A DNA stretch of 64,000 nucleotides from Burkholderia sp. Nafp2/4-1b (GCF_003635165.1 NZ_ML058597.1:434001-498000); one strand, 5' to 3'. Shown: positions 38,397 through 47,553, counted from the stretch's first letter. Notes: generated by a model not told the origin, from the sequence alone. Numbers and translations: made by a program.

Positions 38397-39395
38397 ATGA
38401 CTCAAACTGCCACCGCCACCCGGATCGGGATCGACCGCTACGGCGATGCCGGCGTGCTGCGCCGCATCGATGCGCCCGTCGCGCCGCCCGGCGCGGGCGA
38501 GGTGCGGATTCGCCAGACGGCCGTCGGCGTGAATTTCGTCGACATCTATTTCCGCACCGGCGCGCATCCATTGCCGGCGCTGCCGGACGCGCTCGGTGTC
38601 GAGGCGGTCGGCGTGGTCGACGCGGTCGGGGCCGGCGTCACGGCGCTCGCCCCGGGGCAGCGGGTGGCGTACGCGGGGTTGCCGACCGGCAGCTACGCGA
38701 GCATGCGCACGCTGCCTGCCGAACGCGTGGTGCCGGTGCCGGACGGCGTCAGCGACGACGCGGCCGCCGCCGGGCTGCTGAAAGGGATCACCGTCTACAT
38801 GCTGCTGCACCGCGTGCGGCAGGTCGGCGCAGGCGACACCGTGCTCGTGCATGCGGCGGCCGGCGGCGTCGGATTGCTGGCGACGCAGTGGGCGCGCGCG
38901 CTCGGCGCGCGGGTCATCGGCACGGTCGGCTCGGCCGCGAAGGCGGCGCTGGTGCGCGCGCATGGCGCGGAAGCCGTGGTCGATTATCGGGAGGAGGATT
39001 TCGTCGCGGCGGCGCGCGCGTTCGGCGGCGGCGCGGGTGTCGACTATGCGATCGAAGGGATCGGCGGCGACGTGCTGACGCGCACGCTCGGTGCGATCCG
39101 GCCGTTCGGGATGGTCGCGAGCATCGGGCAGGTGGCCGCGATCGGCGCCCGGCAGACGATCGACCTCGACGAACTCGGGCCGGCCCGCTCGATCGCGCTG
39201 GCGCGGCCGAGCGTGCTCGGCTTCATCGCGCGTGACGTGGCCGGATATCGGGAAGCGGCGCGCGCGACGCTCGACCGGATGGCGGGCGGGATGCACGTGG
39301 AGATCGGCGCGCGGCTGCCGCTCGAACAGGCGGCCGACGCGCATCGGTTGCTGGAGTCGCGGCAGACGACGGGAGGCGTGGTGCTGGTGCCGTGA
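38397..39395 (+). CDS. qor: NADPH:quinone oxidoreductase, zeta-crystallin type
   Basis: 332 residues, medium-chain dehydrogenase without zinc ligands. Features: the GVNFVDIYFRTG substrate-loop signature, VHAAAGGVGLLATQWA nucleotide-binding motif and LLESRQTTGGVVLVP at the end, as in Qor. It reduces quinones with NADPH and protects against quinone redox cycling. Divergent from a LysR gene that probably regulates it. Confidence 0.93.
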   Translation: MTQTATATRIGIDRYGDAGVLRRIDAPVAPPGAGEVRIRQTAVGVNFVDIYFRTGAHPLPALPDALGVEAVGVVDAVGAGVTALAPGQRVAYAGLPTGSYASMRTLPAERVVPVPDGVSDDAAAAGLLKGITVYMLLHRVRQVGAGDTVLVHAAAGGVGLLATQWARALGARVIGTVGSAAKAALVRAHGAEAVVDYREEDFVAAARAFGGGAGVDYAIEGIGGDVLTRTLGAIRPFGMVASIGQVAAIGARQTIDLDELGPARSIALARPSVLGFIARDVAGYREAARATLDRMAGGMHVEIGARLPLEQAADAHRLLESRQTTGGVVLVP

Positions 39396-39491
39396 CGGCT
39401 GCGCGCGCAGCGGCGGCAAGGAGTGGGGACGCTCGCCGCGCGGCGTCGAACCGCGGGCCGGTGGCGGTGTGGTGCTGCCGCCGGCCGACAG

Positions 39492-39555
39492 GTCAGCAAG
39501 TCAGCAAGTCAGCAAGTCAGCAGGACAGCAGGACAGCAGGACAGCAGGACAGCAG
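39492..39555 (+). repeat. Octanucleotide tandem repeat, 8 copies in two variants
   Basis: GTCAGCAA x3, GTCAGCAG x1, then GACAGCAG x4, all in perfect 8-bp register, in the gap between the quinone reductase and the leftward exporter. GCCGACAG at 39484-39491 is a degenerate extra copy. Confidence 0.95.
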
Positions 39556-39657
39556 CGCGTGGTCGTGCGCCGTGGAGCCGGTATCTGGACGGGGCCGCGA
39601 CCGGGTCGTTGGTGCGAGCATGCCCGGGACGACACCGGGCACGCATCCGGACATGCA

Positions 39658-41187
39658 TTAGTTGTGCTTGCGCAGCGGCACACCCTGGACGAACCACGCG
39701 AGCACGAATGCGATCGCGATCACACCGGCCGCCGCGAGATACACCACGTGCAGCGACCCGGCAAACGCATGCAGATACGCATCGCGCACCGCATCCGGCA
39801 ACTGGTGCACGGCGGCCGGCCCGAGCGCGGGCGGCAGTTCCGTGCCGGCCGGCAGCGCCTGTACGATCCGCGACTGCAGCCCGTGCGAGAACAGCGCACC
39901 GAACGCGGCGACGCCGAGCGAGCCGCCGATCGAGCGGAACAGCGTCGCGCCCGACGTCGCGACCCCCATGTGCCGGAATTCGACCGTGTTCTGCACCGCG
40001 AGCGTCAGTACCGGCATCACCATCCCGAGCCCGATCCCGAGCAGCGCCATGTACGCGTACATCGTGTGCAGCGGCGTGTCGAGCGACAGCGTCGACAGCA
40101 GCGCCATCGCGATGCCGCCGATCAGCGTCCCCGCGATCGGAAACGGCCGATACGTGCCGAGCCGCGAGATCAGCCGGCCGCTCGCGACCGACATCGCGAG
40201 CATCCCGCCCATCATCGGCAGCAACTGCATCCCGGCCTGCGACGGCGTCGAGCCTTTAACGACCTGCAGGTAGAGCGGGATGAACGTGACCGAACCGAAC
40301 AGCGCGATGCCGACCACGAAGCCGATCAGGCTCATCAGCACGAAGGTGCGCTGGCGGAACAGGTCGAGCGGCATGATCGGCTCGGCCGCGAGCCGCTCTT
40401 CGTAGATGAAGCCGCCGAGCGCGACCACGCCGAGCACGAGCGTCATCCACAGCTGCGGCGACGACCACGGCAGCAGCGACCCGCCTTCGCTCGTGAACAG
40501 GATCACGCAGGTGAGGGCCGTCGCGAGGAACGCGGCACCCATGTAGTCGATCCGGTGCTTCACGTGCGCGGTGTGCGGACGGAAAGCGATGCCGATCACC
40601 GCGAGCGCGAGCAGGCCGAGCGGCAGGTTGATCGTGAAGATCCAGCGCCACGACAGGTGTTCGACCAGGAAGCCGCCGAGCAGCGGCCCGACGATCGTCG
40701 CGAGCCCATACACGCCGCCGAACATCCCTTGATAACGCGCGCGGCGCTCGGGCGGCACGAGGTCGCCGATCGCGGCCATCGTGACGACCATCAAGCCGCC
40801 GCCGCCGAGCCCTTGCAGTGCACGCAGCACGATCAGCTGCGTCATGTCCTGCGCGACGCCGCACAGCGCGGAGCCGGCGAGAAACAGCACGATCGCGACC
40901 TGCAGCACGATCTTGCGGCCGTACAGGTCGCCGAGCTTGCCGTACAGCGGCAGCACGACGGTCGACGACAGCAGGTACGCGGTGACGACCCACGACAGCT
41001 GGTCGAGGCCGCCCAGTTCGCCGACGATGGTCGGCAGCGCGGTCGACACGATCGTCTGGTCGAGCGCGGACAGCAGCATGACGAGCAGCAGCGCGGCGAC
41101 GATCAAGCCGGTCGGCGCGTCGCGGCGGGCCGCGTCGGCGGCCGGTGGAGCAACAAGGGTATCGGTTCTCATCGAAATATCTGCCAT
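39658..41187 (-). CDS. DHA2-family MFS drug exporter (EmrB/QacA type)
   Basis: 509 residues with about 14 membrane helices. The motif pattern of the 14-TM family is visible: LDQTIVSTALPTIVGELGG in TM1, YGKLGDLYGRK in loop 2-3, LQGLGGGGLM in TM4. It would export drugs or other hydrophobic compounds using the proton gradient. No membrane-fusion partner lies beside it. A palindrome upstream (41220-41235) suggests a TetR-type repressor. The start could also be Met 6 (ATG 41172); neither has a strong ribosome-binding site. Confidence 0.92.
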   Translation of the reverse strand: MADISMRTDTLVAPPAADAARRDAPTGLIVAALLLVMLLSALDQTIVSTALPTIVGELGGLDQLSWVVTAYLLSSTVVLPLYGKLGDLYGRKIVLQVAIVLFLAGSALCGVAQDMTQLIVLRALQGLGGGGLMVVTMAAIGDLVPPERRARYQGMFGGVYGLATIVGPLLGGFLVEHLSWRWIFTINLPLGLLALAVIGIAFRPHTAHVKHRIDYMGAAFLATALTCVILFTSEGGSLLPWSSPQLWMTLVLGVVALGGFIYEERLAAEPIMPLDLFRQRTFVLMSLIGFVVGIALFGSVTFIPLYLQVVKGSTPSQAGMQLLPMMGGMLAMSVASGRLISRLGTYRPFPIAGTLIGGIAMALLSTLSLDTPLHTMYAYMALLGIGLGMVMPVLTLAVQNTVEFRHMGVATSGATLFRSIGGSLGVAAFGALFSHGLQSRIVQALPAGTELPPALGPAAVHQLPDAVRDAYLHAFAGSLHVVYLAAAGVIAIAFVLAWFVQGVPLRKHN

Positions 41188-41219
41188 GGCAGGGAATGGT
41201 CCGAAATATAGTGATAATT

Positions 41220-41235
41220 AATTGACTGGTCAATT
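41220..41235. promoter_or_regulatory. AATTGAC-TG-GTCAATT palindrome, likely TetR-type operator
   Basis: Two perfect 7-bp arms separated by 2 nt, 33 nt upstream of the exporter ATG, in the AT-rich tract between the exporter and the chemoreceptor. The symmetry and position fit a repressor site; no tetR gene adjoins it. Confidence 0.65.
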
Positions 41236-41320
41236 TCTGCCGAGCCTCGAATTGTTGCAGCGGTAACAGGAGATTGCCGGCCGGAAAAATTGACCGCGAT
41301 CAGCCCGAGAGAGGAACGGC

Positions 41321-41349
41321 CTCAAGTTTCCTGCAGGGAAACCGTAATA
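41321..41349 (+). promoter_or_regulatory. Sigma-28 (FliA)-type promoter of the chemoreceptor gene
   Basis: CTCAAGTTT (41321-41329) then, after 12 nt, CCGTAATA (41342-41349). This resembles the flagellar late promoter pattern TCAAGTTT-N11-GCCGATAA and lies 52 nt before the chemoreceptor ATG. Confidence 0.55.
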
Positions 41350-41401
41350 AAGAGGGCCGCGCACCGACTGCCGCGGCACCTTTCCTCGCTCACGTGCCGT
41401 C

Positions 41402-42961
41402 ATGAACCTGAACGCCCTGTTTTCCCGTTTCTCGATCCGTACGCGGATTTTCTCCACGCTCGGTCTCGTCGCCGTGCTGCTCGTCGTGTCGGGCCTGATC
41501 GGCCTCACCGGCATGCAGAGCTCGAATCGTGCGCTCGACGAGGCCTATACGCGCCAGCTGGCCGCGAAGACCGCGCTGTCCGCCGCCAGCCTGAACCTGA
41601 CGATCGTGCGCACGACGCTCGACCGCGCGCTGCTGCACCCGGAAGCGCCGGAGGTGCCCGATCTCGTCAAGAAGGCCGAGGGCTATCTCGCGAAGGCCGA
41701 CACCGCATGGCGTACCTACGCGGCGATGCCGCACGACGGCGACGAAGGCGCGCTCGCGACCCGACTCGATGCGGCACGCCAGGCGTTGATCGGACAGGCG
41801 CTGAAGCCGCTGATCGACGCGATTCGCGCGGGGCGTCGCGACGACGCCGACCGGCTGCTGATGACGGTCGCGCCGCCGCTGTCGGTCGCGCTCACGCAGG
41901 CGACCGACGCGCTCGATGCATATCAGGCCGCGCGCGGCAAGGACGTGTACGACACCGCGCAGACCTATTACGGCTGGATGCGCGCGGGCGCGATCGCCGG
42001 CATCGCGTTCGGTCTGGCCGCGTGTCTCGGCTGCGCGGTCGGCCTGCATTTCGCAATCACGCAACCGGTGAACCGGCTGCTGTCGCATTTCCGCCGCCTG
42101 TCGGACGGCGACCTGACGTCGGAATTGCGCTGGTCGTCGCGCGACGAGATGGCCGAGCTGGTCAACGGCGTGACGGGCATGCAGCGCAGCCTCGCCGATA
42201 CGGTGCGGCAGGTCAGCCAGGGCTCGGAAGCGATCTCGACCGCGACGCACCAGATCGCGGCCGGCAACACGGATCTGTCGCAGCGCACGGAGGAACAGGC
42301 GTCCGCGCTGCAGCAGACGGCCGCGAGCATGGAACAGCTGACGGCGACCGTGAAGCAGAATGCCGACAACGCGGTCGAGGCGCAGGCGTGTGCGGACACC
42401 GCGAGCGAGATCGCGATGCGCGGCGCGACGGTCGTCGGCGAGGTGGTCGGCACGATGAACGAAATCGACCAGAGTTCGCAGAAGGTGGCCGACATCATCG
42501 GCACGATCGAGGGCATCGCGTTCCAGACCAACATCCTTGCGCTGAATGCGGCGGTCGAAGCCGCGCGCGCGGGCGAGCAGGGCCGCGGTTTCGCGGTGGT
42601 GGCGGGCGAGGTGCGCACGCTCGCGCAGCGTTCGGCATCGGCCGCGAAGGAAATCCGCACGCTGATCGGCGAGTCGGTCGAGCGCGTCGCGACCGGGTCG
42701 CGACTCGTCGGCGTGGCCGGTACGACGATGCAGGACATCCAGCAGGCGATCGGCCGCGTGACGGGCATCATGACCGAGATCGCCGCTGCATCGAACGAGC
42801 AGCGCGACGGGATCGAGCAGGTGAACCGCGCGGTGTCGCAGATGGATCAGGTGGCGCAGCAGAATGCGGCGCTGGTCGAGCAGGCGGCGGCGGCCGCCGC
42901 GTCGCTCGAGGAGCAGGCCGACGGGCTGCGCCGGACGGTTGGCGCGTTCCGCGTCGCGTGA
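41402..42961 (+). CDS. Methyl-accepting chemotaxis protein with four-helix-bundle sensor
   Basis: 519 residues. TM1 spans about 16-37, a periplasmic helical sensor of about 150 residues (TarH/4HB type) follows, then TM2 near 195-217, a HAMP linker and the signalling hairpin. The hairpin tip is EGIAFQTNILALNAAVEAARAG. Gln/Glu methylation sites fall in the flanking helices. The ligand is unknown. It is monocistronic with a sigma-28-like promoter, as expected for a flagellar-regulon receptor. Confidence 0.94.
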   Translation: MNLNALFSRFSIRTRIFSTLGLVAVLLVVSGLIGLTGMQSSNRALDEAYTRQLAAKTALSAASLNLTIVRTTLDRALLHPEAPEVPDLVKKAEGYLAKADTAWRTYAAMPHDGDEGALATRLDAARQALIGQALKPLIDAIRAGRRDDADRLLMTVAPPLSVALTQATDALDAYQAARGKDVYDTAQTYYGWMRAGAIAGIAFGLAACLGCAVGLHFAITQPVNRLLSHFRRLSDGDLTSELRWSSRDEMAELVNGVTGMQRSLADTVRQVSQGSEAISTATHQIAAGNTDLSQRTEEQASALQQTAASMEQLTATVKQNADNAVEAQACADTASEIAMRGATVVGEVVGTMNEIDQSSQKVADIIGTIEGIAFQTNILALNAAVEAARAGEQGRGFAVVAGEVRTLAQRSASAAKEIRTLIGESVERVATGSRLVGVAGTTMQDIQQAIGRVTGIMTEIAAASNEQRDGIEQVNRAVSQMDQVAQQNAALVEQAAAAAASLEEQADGLRRTVGAFRVA

Positions 42962-43038
42962 CGTTCGGGGGCAGCGGGCGGGCGGTCAGTGCCGCTTCGT
43001 CACTGCCGCTCGCCGTCCACCGACGGCCAAGCGCCGCG

Positions 43039-44706
43039 TCAGCCCGCTCCGAGCTGCGCGGCCGCGCGCGCCGACGCGACGAGCAGCAGCTTCATCGTCG
43101 CGCGCGTCGCGCCGACGAACAGCTTGCGGGCCGCGCGCGCATCGAGCGTGTCGAAGTCGACTTCGGTGAGGATCACGCACGGCGCCGATTGCCCCTTGAA
43201 CCGGTAGATCGAATCGAGCAGCACGTCGCCTTCCCGATATTCAGGGTTGCCGAACAGGTCGTACTTGCCGGTGAAGCGCTTGACCCGGTGCGGGCCGAGC
43301 TGGTCGAGCCGCGCGAGCGCCGAGCTTTCGCGGCCGCGATACGACAGCACCGCGATGTCCTGCTTGCGAAAACCGAGCGACAGCGCGTGCGTGATCGCGC
43401 GCTTGGTCGCGTCGATGCACGCTTCGGCGAGCGCGTCGTCCGATGCGCCGTCTTCTCCGTATGACGACACCGACGGATCGGAACCGTCGAACGGGCTGCC
43501 CGAGCGCAGTTCTGCCGCGAGCGGCTCGACGCGGCCCACGACGTCGCGCACGAATTCGAGCAGGTCGCGCGGGCTGCGATAGTTCGTCAGCGCCTTCAGC
43601 GTGACCCAGCCGGGCAGCGAGACGGGCTCGCGCAGGTAGAGGTTCTGCAGCGGATCTTCGAGCCACCACCATGCGCCGTCCGGTGCCAGCAGGCGCTCCA
43701 GCGCCGCCGCCCACGGCGCGTGGAAATCCTGCCCTTCGTCGACGATCAGCACGTCGAAGCGCCAGCGTTCCGGCACCGGCGCTTCAGCGAAGCGCGCCTC
43801 GAGCCGCTCGAACGCGCCGGGCGCGTCGAAGTCGGGCGTATAGCCGCCGTCGCGGGCCACCCAGTCGCACAGCTGGTGGTAGTTCGCGATCTTTGCGCCG
43901 GGCGGCGCGATGCGCGCGATGTAGTCGGCGAGCGGCCGGTTGAAGCACACGTACAGCACGCGCTTGCCGGCCGCGACCGCATCGCGCATCGCCTGCACCG
44001 CGAGCTGCGTCTTGCCGGACCCCGCGGTGCCCGTCACGCGCAAGCGGAACGGCGTGAACTCCAGCTGGCGCGCCCACGCGGCGAGCCCGCCCGACAGCCG
44101 CGTGACGAGCGTGCCGGCCTGCCCGACGAGCGCGCTCGTATCGGGCGTGAGCGCCAGTTCGTCCGCGAGGAAATGATGCAGCTTCGCGGCGTTCGGCAAC
44201 GGTTCGTCGTGCTCGGGCAGGATCTGCTGGATCACCTGCGCGAGTTGCGCCTTGCGCGACGCGTCGACGATGCGCTCGGCCGCGACGCCCGCGATCGCTG
44301 TGTCGCGGATCGCATAGTCGGGGCAGTACAGCAGCGCGTCGACGCCGTAGACGCCCGCGCCAAGCGCGGCGGTCAGCCGCCGGTGCAGCGTCTCCTGCGT
44401 GCGCGCGAGCTGGATCGGCACGTTGCGCTCCTTCTGCAGATAGACCTTCACGAGCCCCTTCGGCGTCTCGCGCAGGAAGCCGGCCTTCTGCTCGATCAGC
44501 AGCACGCGGCCGGCCGCGTTCACGACGACGAACGCCGCTTCGCCGAACACCGAAAAGCCTTGGTCGGCGCGCGTCCAGTGCACGCCGTGATAGACGGTGT
44601 AGCTGTCCGGCAGCGCGTGTTCGAGCGCGGCGAGCGTCTCGCGCTCGCGTTCGGCCGCGCCGGTGGCGGCGAGGCTTTTCCAGTCGTCGGGAATGAGGCG
44701 GGCCAT
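43039..44706 (-). CDS. NERD-domain UvrD-like helicase
   Basis: 555 residues. The N-terminal 120 residues fit a NERD nuclease-related domain, with IEQK (71-74) as the Glu-x-Lys catalytic element. A P-loop GTAGSGKT (226-233) and the Walker B-like VDEGQDF start a superfamily I helicase core; ALTNYRSPR and KLFVGATRA complete motifs IV-VI. It probably unwinds and cuts DNA in repair or defence. It stands alone: no RM, CRISPR or toxin-antitoxin genes are near. Confidence 0.87.
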   Translation of the reverse strand: MARLIPDDWKSLAATGAAERERETLAALEHALPDSYTVYHGVHWTRADQGFSVFGEAAFVVVNAAGRVLLIEQKAGFLRETPKGLVKVYLQKERNVPIQLARTQETLHRRLTAALGAGVYGVDALLYCPDYAIRDTAIAGVAAERIVDASRKAQLAQVIQQILPEHDEPLPNAAKLHHFLADELALTPDTSALVGQAGTLVTRLSGGLAAWARQLEFTPFRLRVTGTAGSGKTQLAVQAMRDAVAAGKRVLYVCFNRPLADYIARIAPPGAKIANYHQLCDWVARDGGYTPDFDAPGAFERLEARFAEAPVPERWRFDVLIVDEGQDFHAPWAAALERLLAPDGAWWWLEDPLQNLYLREPVSLPGWVTLKALTNYRSPRDLLEFVRDVVGRVEPLAAELRSGSPFDGSDPSVSSYGEDGASDDALAEACIDATKRAITHALSLGFRKQDIAVLSYRGRESSALARLDQLGPHRVKRFTGKYDLFGNPEYREGDVLLDSIYRFKGQSAPCVILTEVDFDTLDARAARKLFVGATRATMKLLLVASARAAAQLGAG

Positions 44707-44851
44707 GAAGTCGGGCGGCGGATGCCGGTCATGAACAGGGTGCGGCTATTGTACTGACGAACCTGTTCACGACCGCCGCGCCGCGCGGGGGGCGGCCATG
44801 CGGAGAGCGATGCGTGCGGGAATTACCCGCGCTTGACCGGATTATCCGCGC

Positions 44852-45706
44852 TTAACCGCGCGCAAGCCGCTTCGCGAGATCGGCGCTGAGGATCGCCATG
44901 CGCGCGGGTTTTTCGTAGCAGACGACGTCGAACGCGCGGATTACCTCGCTGATGTCCGCCTCGCTCGCGCGGCCGGTGAGCAGGTCGCCCGTCAGCACGA
45001 AGATCGGCGCGCCCGGATTGTCCGACGTGCGCACCGCCTTGATCGCGGTGGCGGCCGTGCTGTCGTCGAACAGCCATTCGGTGACGACCGCGTCGAACGC
45101 CTGGCCCTGCAGCGCGTCGACGAACTGTGTGAGGCCGTCGAACGCGGCCGTCGCGAAACCCTGCCGTTCGAGATAGCGGCACAGCTCGGTCGCGCTGACG
45201 CGATCGGGATCGATCACCGCGACGACGAGCTTGTCGCTCTCCGCGCGGCGCGGATAGATCTCGATCTTGTGGACGTCGTACGCGTTCTGATACAGCACGC
45301 CGGTATGGCGCAGCACGCGCCAGCGGCCGTTCTGTTCGTACGCGACGAACTCGGGACGTGCGCCGGCTTCGAGCGGCGCGCCGATCCAGGCGGTGCACGG
45401 AATTTCCGCGACGCCGGCGTACAGGACGGCTTCCTGCGAATAGGCGCCGACCATGCCGGGGTCGAGCGTCTGCGCGCCGAACAGTTGAGCGGCGGGCTCG
45501 CCGTACGCTTCGGCGACTTTCTTGATCTGCGCGAGCGTCCAGGGGCTGCTGCCACGCAGTTTGCGGTGGCCCTGCGAAAAGCTCAGGTCGAGGATGCGGC
45601 ACAGCTCGGTGGTCTGCTGGCGCTTGCCGATGCCGTTACGGCTCATCAGCTCGCGCACGCGCTCGGCAACCGCGAGGGAATCCGTGGTGATTGCTTCAGT
45701 GGTCAT
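44852..45706 (-). CDS. HTH protein with receiver-like domain lacking phospho-acceptor Asp
   Basis: 284 residues from ATG 45706. Residues 10-80 contain a helix-turn-helix (LCRILDLSFSQGHRKLRGS, then WTLAQIKKVAEAYGE). From about residue 158 a CheY-like fold is readable: acidic pair Asp166/Asp168, EWLFDD with Glu210 where CheY has Asp57 (Trp follows, as in CheY), Thr239 and Lys266. Glu at the acceptor site mimics phosphorylation in several response regulators, so the domain may be permanently on. The order is HTH first and receiver last, the reverse of usual response regulators. No histidine kinase is adjacent. Confidence 0.75.
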   Translation of the reverse strand: MTTEAITTDSLAVAERVRELMSRNGIGKRQQTTELCRILDLSFSQGHRKLRGSSPWTLAQIKKVAEAYGEPAAQLFGAQTLDPGMVGAYSQEAVLYAGVAEIPCTAWIGAPLEAGARPEFVAYEQNGRWRVLRHTGVLYQNAYDVHKIEIYPRRAESDKLVVAVIDPDRVSATELCRYLERQGFATAAFDGLTQFVDALQGQAFDAVVTEWLFDDSTAATAIKAVRTSDNPGAPIFVLTGDLLTGRASEADISEVIRAFDVVCYEKPARMAILSADLAKRLARG

Positions 45707-46233
45707 GCTACGGGAACGGATCGTGACGTTCAGAACGACGCCTTGCGGCAGTCTCGACGGACAGTCTTGACGACGTCCGGTGGCGAGCCGACCGGCCACG
45801 CGCGGAAAAGATAACTTTACCGCAAAACAGGTGTCATTCCATGTCGCGAAAGGTGCGTTTCTGTGAAAGGTGTGTCACGACGTTACGTTGGGGCCGGGTC
45901 GGGCGCCGCGCGCCGCTGGCCCGTTCTCAACCTTCGGGCGCGGATCGCCCGAGGCCGGGACATCATTGCCCGCGCGATCGCGTGTAATCGCGTCGGGCGG
46001 CCGCTGCGTGCACCACGGCAGCGCACATTCATGCCCAGAGTGTGGGATGGGGCGGCGTCGCCTGCGACAAATTTTTACAGGAGCCCGCGCGTCGTGCCGG
46101 ACCGCTCCGCATCTTATATGCGGATGGTTTGGTGGCTCACTCTAATTGGCCGGGGGGCCAGGCACTATGGCGCCGGGTGAACGCGACAGGGCCGCATGCT
46201 ACGATTGCGCCGTCTCAAAAAAGCATTGAAGCG
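45707..46233. other. Intergenic stretch before a small gene
   Basis: 527 nt. Only a direct repeat of GAAAGGTG followed by CGT or TGT (45848-45858 and 45865-45875) stands out, 17 bp apart. Open frames here are Arg-rich and unconvincing. This could hold the HTH gene promoter. Confidence 0.45.
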
Positions 46234-46443
46234 ATGCAGAAGAAATTTGTGATGCGCGGGTACGAGATGAACTGCGAGCCGCGCGTGACGGAGGACGGCA
46301 AGTACGCCGCCCAGGTCGAGGTCACGAAGCTGGGTTTCAGCCGCGAGGCGGCATTCCGCAAGCTGGGCGAATTCGATACCGAAGCCGAAGCCGTCGCCTA
46401 TGCGCAAAAATTCTCCGAAGAGTGGCTGAGCCGCTACGCGTAG
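46234..46443 (+). CDS. Small hypothetical protein
   Basis: 69 residues from ATG 46234, with a possible internal start at 46252 (MRGYEMN). The composition is balanced and ordered, with a plausible beta-hairpin then two helices (KLGFSREAAFRKLGEFDTE, AEAVAYAQKFSEEWLSRYA). No domain is recognised. It has no close neighbour in either direction. Confidence 0.6.
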   Translation: MQKKFVMRGYEMNCEPRVTEDGKYAAQVEVTKLGFSREAAFRKLGEFDTEAEAVAYAQKFSEEWLSRYA

Positions 46444-46800
46444 CGCATCGTTTGCCCGTGCAACACGGGTGTCGGTTCGACCGGCCGGTGCAGGCAGCGT
46501 GAGCCCTGGGGCGCCGAACGGCCGCCCTCGTCCAAAGCGAAAAACATGAAGGACGCCCAAGGTGCGGCGGGGTGGCGCGCGCCATCTCGCCGTCGCTGCG
46601 TTGCGCGTTTGCCTCGTTGCGCCGGACCGGTGTGCCGTGCCCGAACACGCATGTGATCTGCGGAAAACGAACCGCAATCGAGCCGAGATTGATTCCCGAC
46701 GGTTTCGAATATCCGGGGAAGTTAGTAGATTAATGCGTTGCGCCGTGAGGTATCGTTCGATGCTCGGTTGAAGGCAACACAACACAATTGGAGACTGCGA
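46444..46800. other. Intergenic region, AT-richer toward the 3' end
   Basis: 357 nt. The last 130 bases (46670-46800) are less GC-rich and probably hold the promoter of the next small gene. No hairpin with a T-run is seen. Confidence 0.45.
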
Positions 46801-47076
46801 ATGGCCACATTGCGCATGCAGACCGTCGTACACGGTAAAACTGTCCAGGTCATGTTGTCGCCGGAACATCGTACCGCCCGGATTTACATCGTCGACAACG
46901 AAGCGGGCAGTCATCCGCCCCGCACGATGAGCATCGAACAGTACGTCGACGCCGGAATGGCGGCCGACGAGATTGCGCGGCATGTGCTCGAAGTCGTCGC
47001 GATGTCGATCGAACAGCTGGCACGACTTCAGCCGTACGGCCGCACGGCCGGTGCGCGAACGCGCTATTCGCACTGA
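46801..47076 (+). CDS. Small hypothetical protein
   Basis: 91 residues from ATG 46801 with GGAG 7-8 nt upstream. The sequence looks structured: a beta-rich N-terminus (LRMQTVVHGKTVQVMLSPEH, RTARIYIVDNEAG) and an amphipathic helix (YVDAGMAADEIARHVLEVVAMSIEQLARL). The family is not recognised. A 9-bp hairpin follows the gene. Confidence 0.65.
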   Translation: MATLRMQTVVHGKTVQVMLSPEHRTARIYIVDNEAGSHPPRTMSIEQYVDAGMAADEIARHVLEVVAMSIEQLARLQPYGRTAGARTRYSH

Positions 47077-47093
47077 TCTCGCTGACGTCGGTC

Positions 47094-47120
47094 GCGGCGG
47101 AGTGGTCTGCGCTCCGCCGC
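47094..47120 (+). terminator. 9-bp hairpin after the small gene
   Basis: GCGGCGGAG (47094-47102) pairs with CTCCGCCGC (47112-47120) over 9 nt, 18 nt past the stop. No T-run follows. Confidence 0.45.
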
Positions 47121-47241
47121 CGGCCGCCGGATTCCTGCCTTCGCTATCGGGTTGCGCTCAGCAACCCGCGATTGCGTTGATCTGCGACGCGGCTGCCATG
47201 TGCGCCGCATCAAACCCTATGCATTGCAACACGCGCCGGGT

Positions 47242-47553
47242 TCATCCGGGCGCGTGCTGGTTCGCATCCGTCAGCGGCGTGTCCATCCGTCGAGCAGCGG
47301 CGTCAGGCAAGCGCGCGTCGTCATGCGCCCGGAGCGGCGCGCGCCGCATGCCGCGCGCGGTGCCGGATCCGAATGCATCGAGCATCGCGCGTCCGCGCGG
47401 CGTCAGGTGCACGCGGCGATGACCGTCGCCGCGATGTTCGAGCATGATCAATTGCCGCTCGAGCAGCGTGTCGATCTCGCTGCGGGTCGAGTCCAGCTGA
47501 TCCGGCGCATGACGGATCAGCATCAAGGTCGCGAATTCGTGTGGACTGAGCAT
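47242..47553 (-). CDS. Small winged-helix (MarR-like) protein
   Basis: 103 residues. The first 65 read as a winged helix: LSPHEFATLMLIRHAPDQLD, TRSEIDTLLERQLI, then RVHLTPRGRAMLDAFG, close to the MarR/HxlR wing. The C-terminal 35 residues are Arg/Ala/Pro-rich and probably disordered. It may be a small DNA-binding protein; no partner gene is evident. Confidence 0.6.
   Translation of the reverse strand: MLSPHEFATLMLIRHAPDQLDSTRSEIDTLLERQLIMLEHRGDGHRRVHLTPRGRAMLDAFGSGTARGMRRAPLRAHDDARLPDAAARRMDTPLTDANQHAPG

Noticed and set aside
39492..39555. Octamer repeat as a CRISPR array
   Set aside because: Units are contiguous with no spacers.
45863..46180. 105-codon frame in the intergenic gap
   Set aside because: Arg-rich, no convincing ribosome-binding site, no ordered segments.
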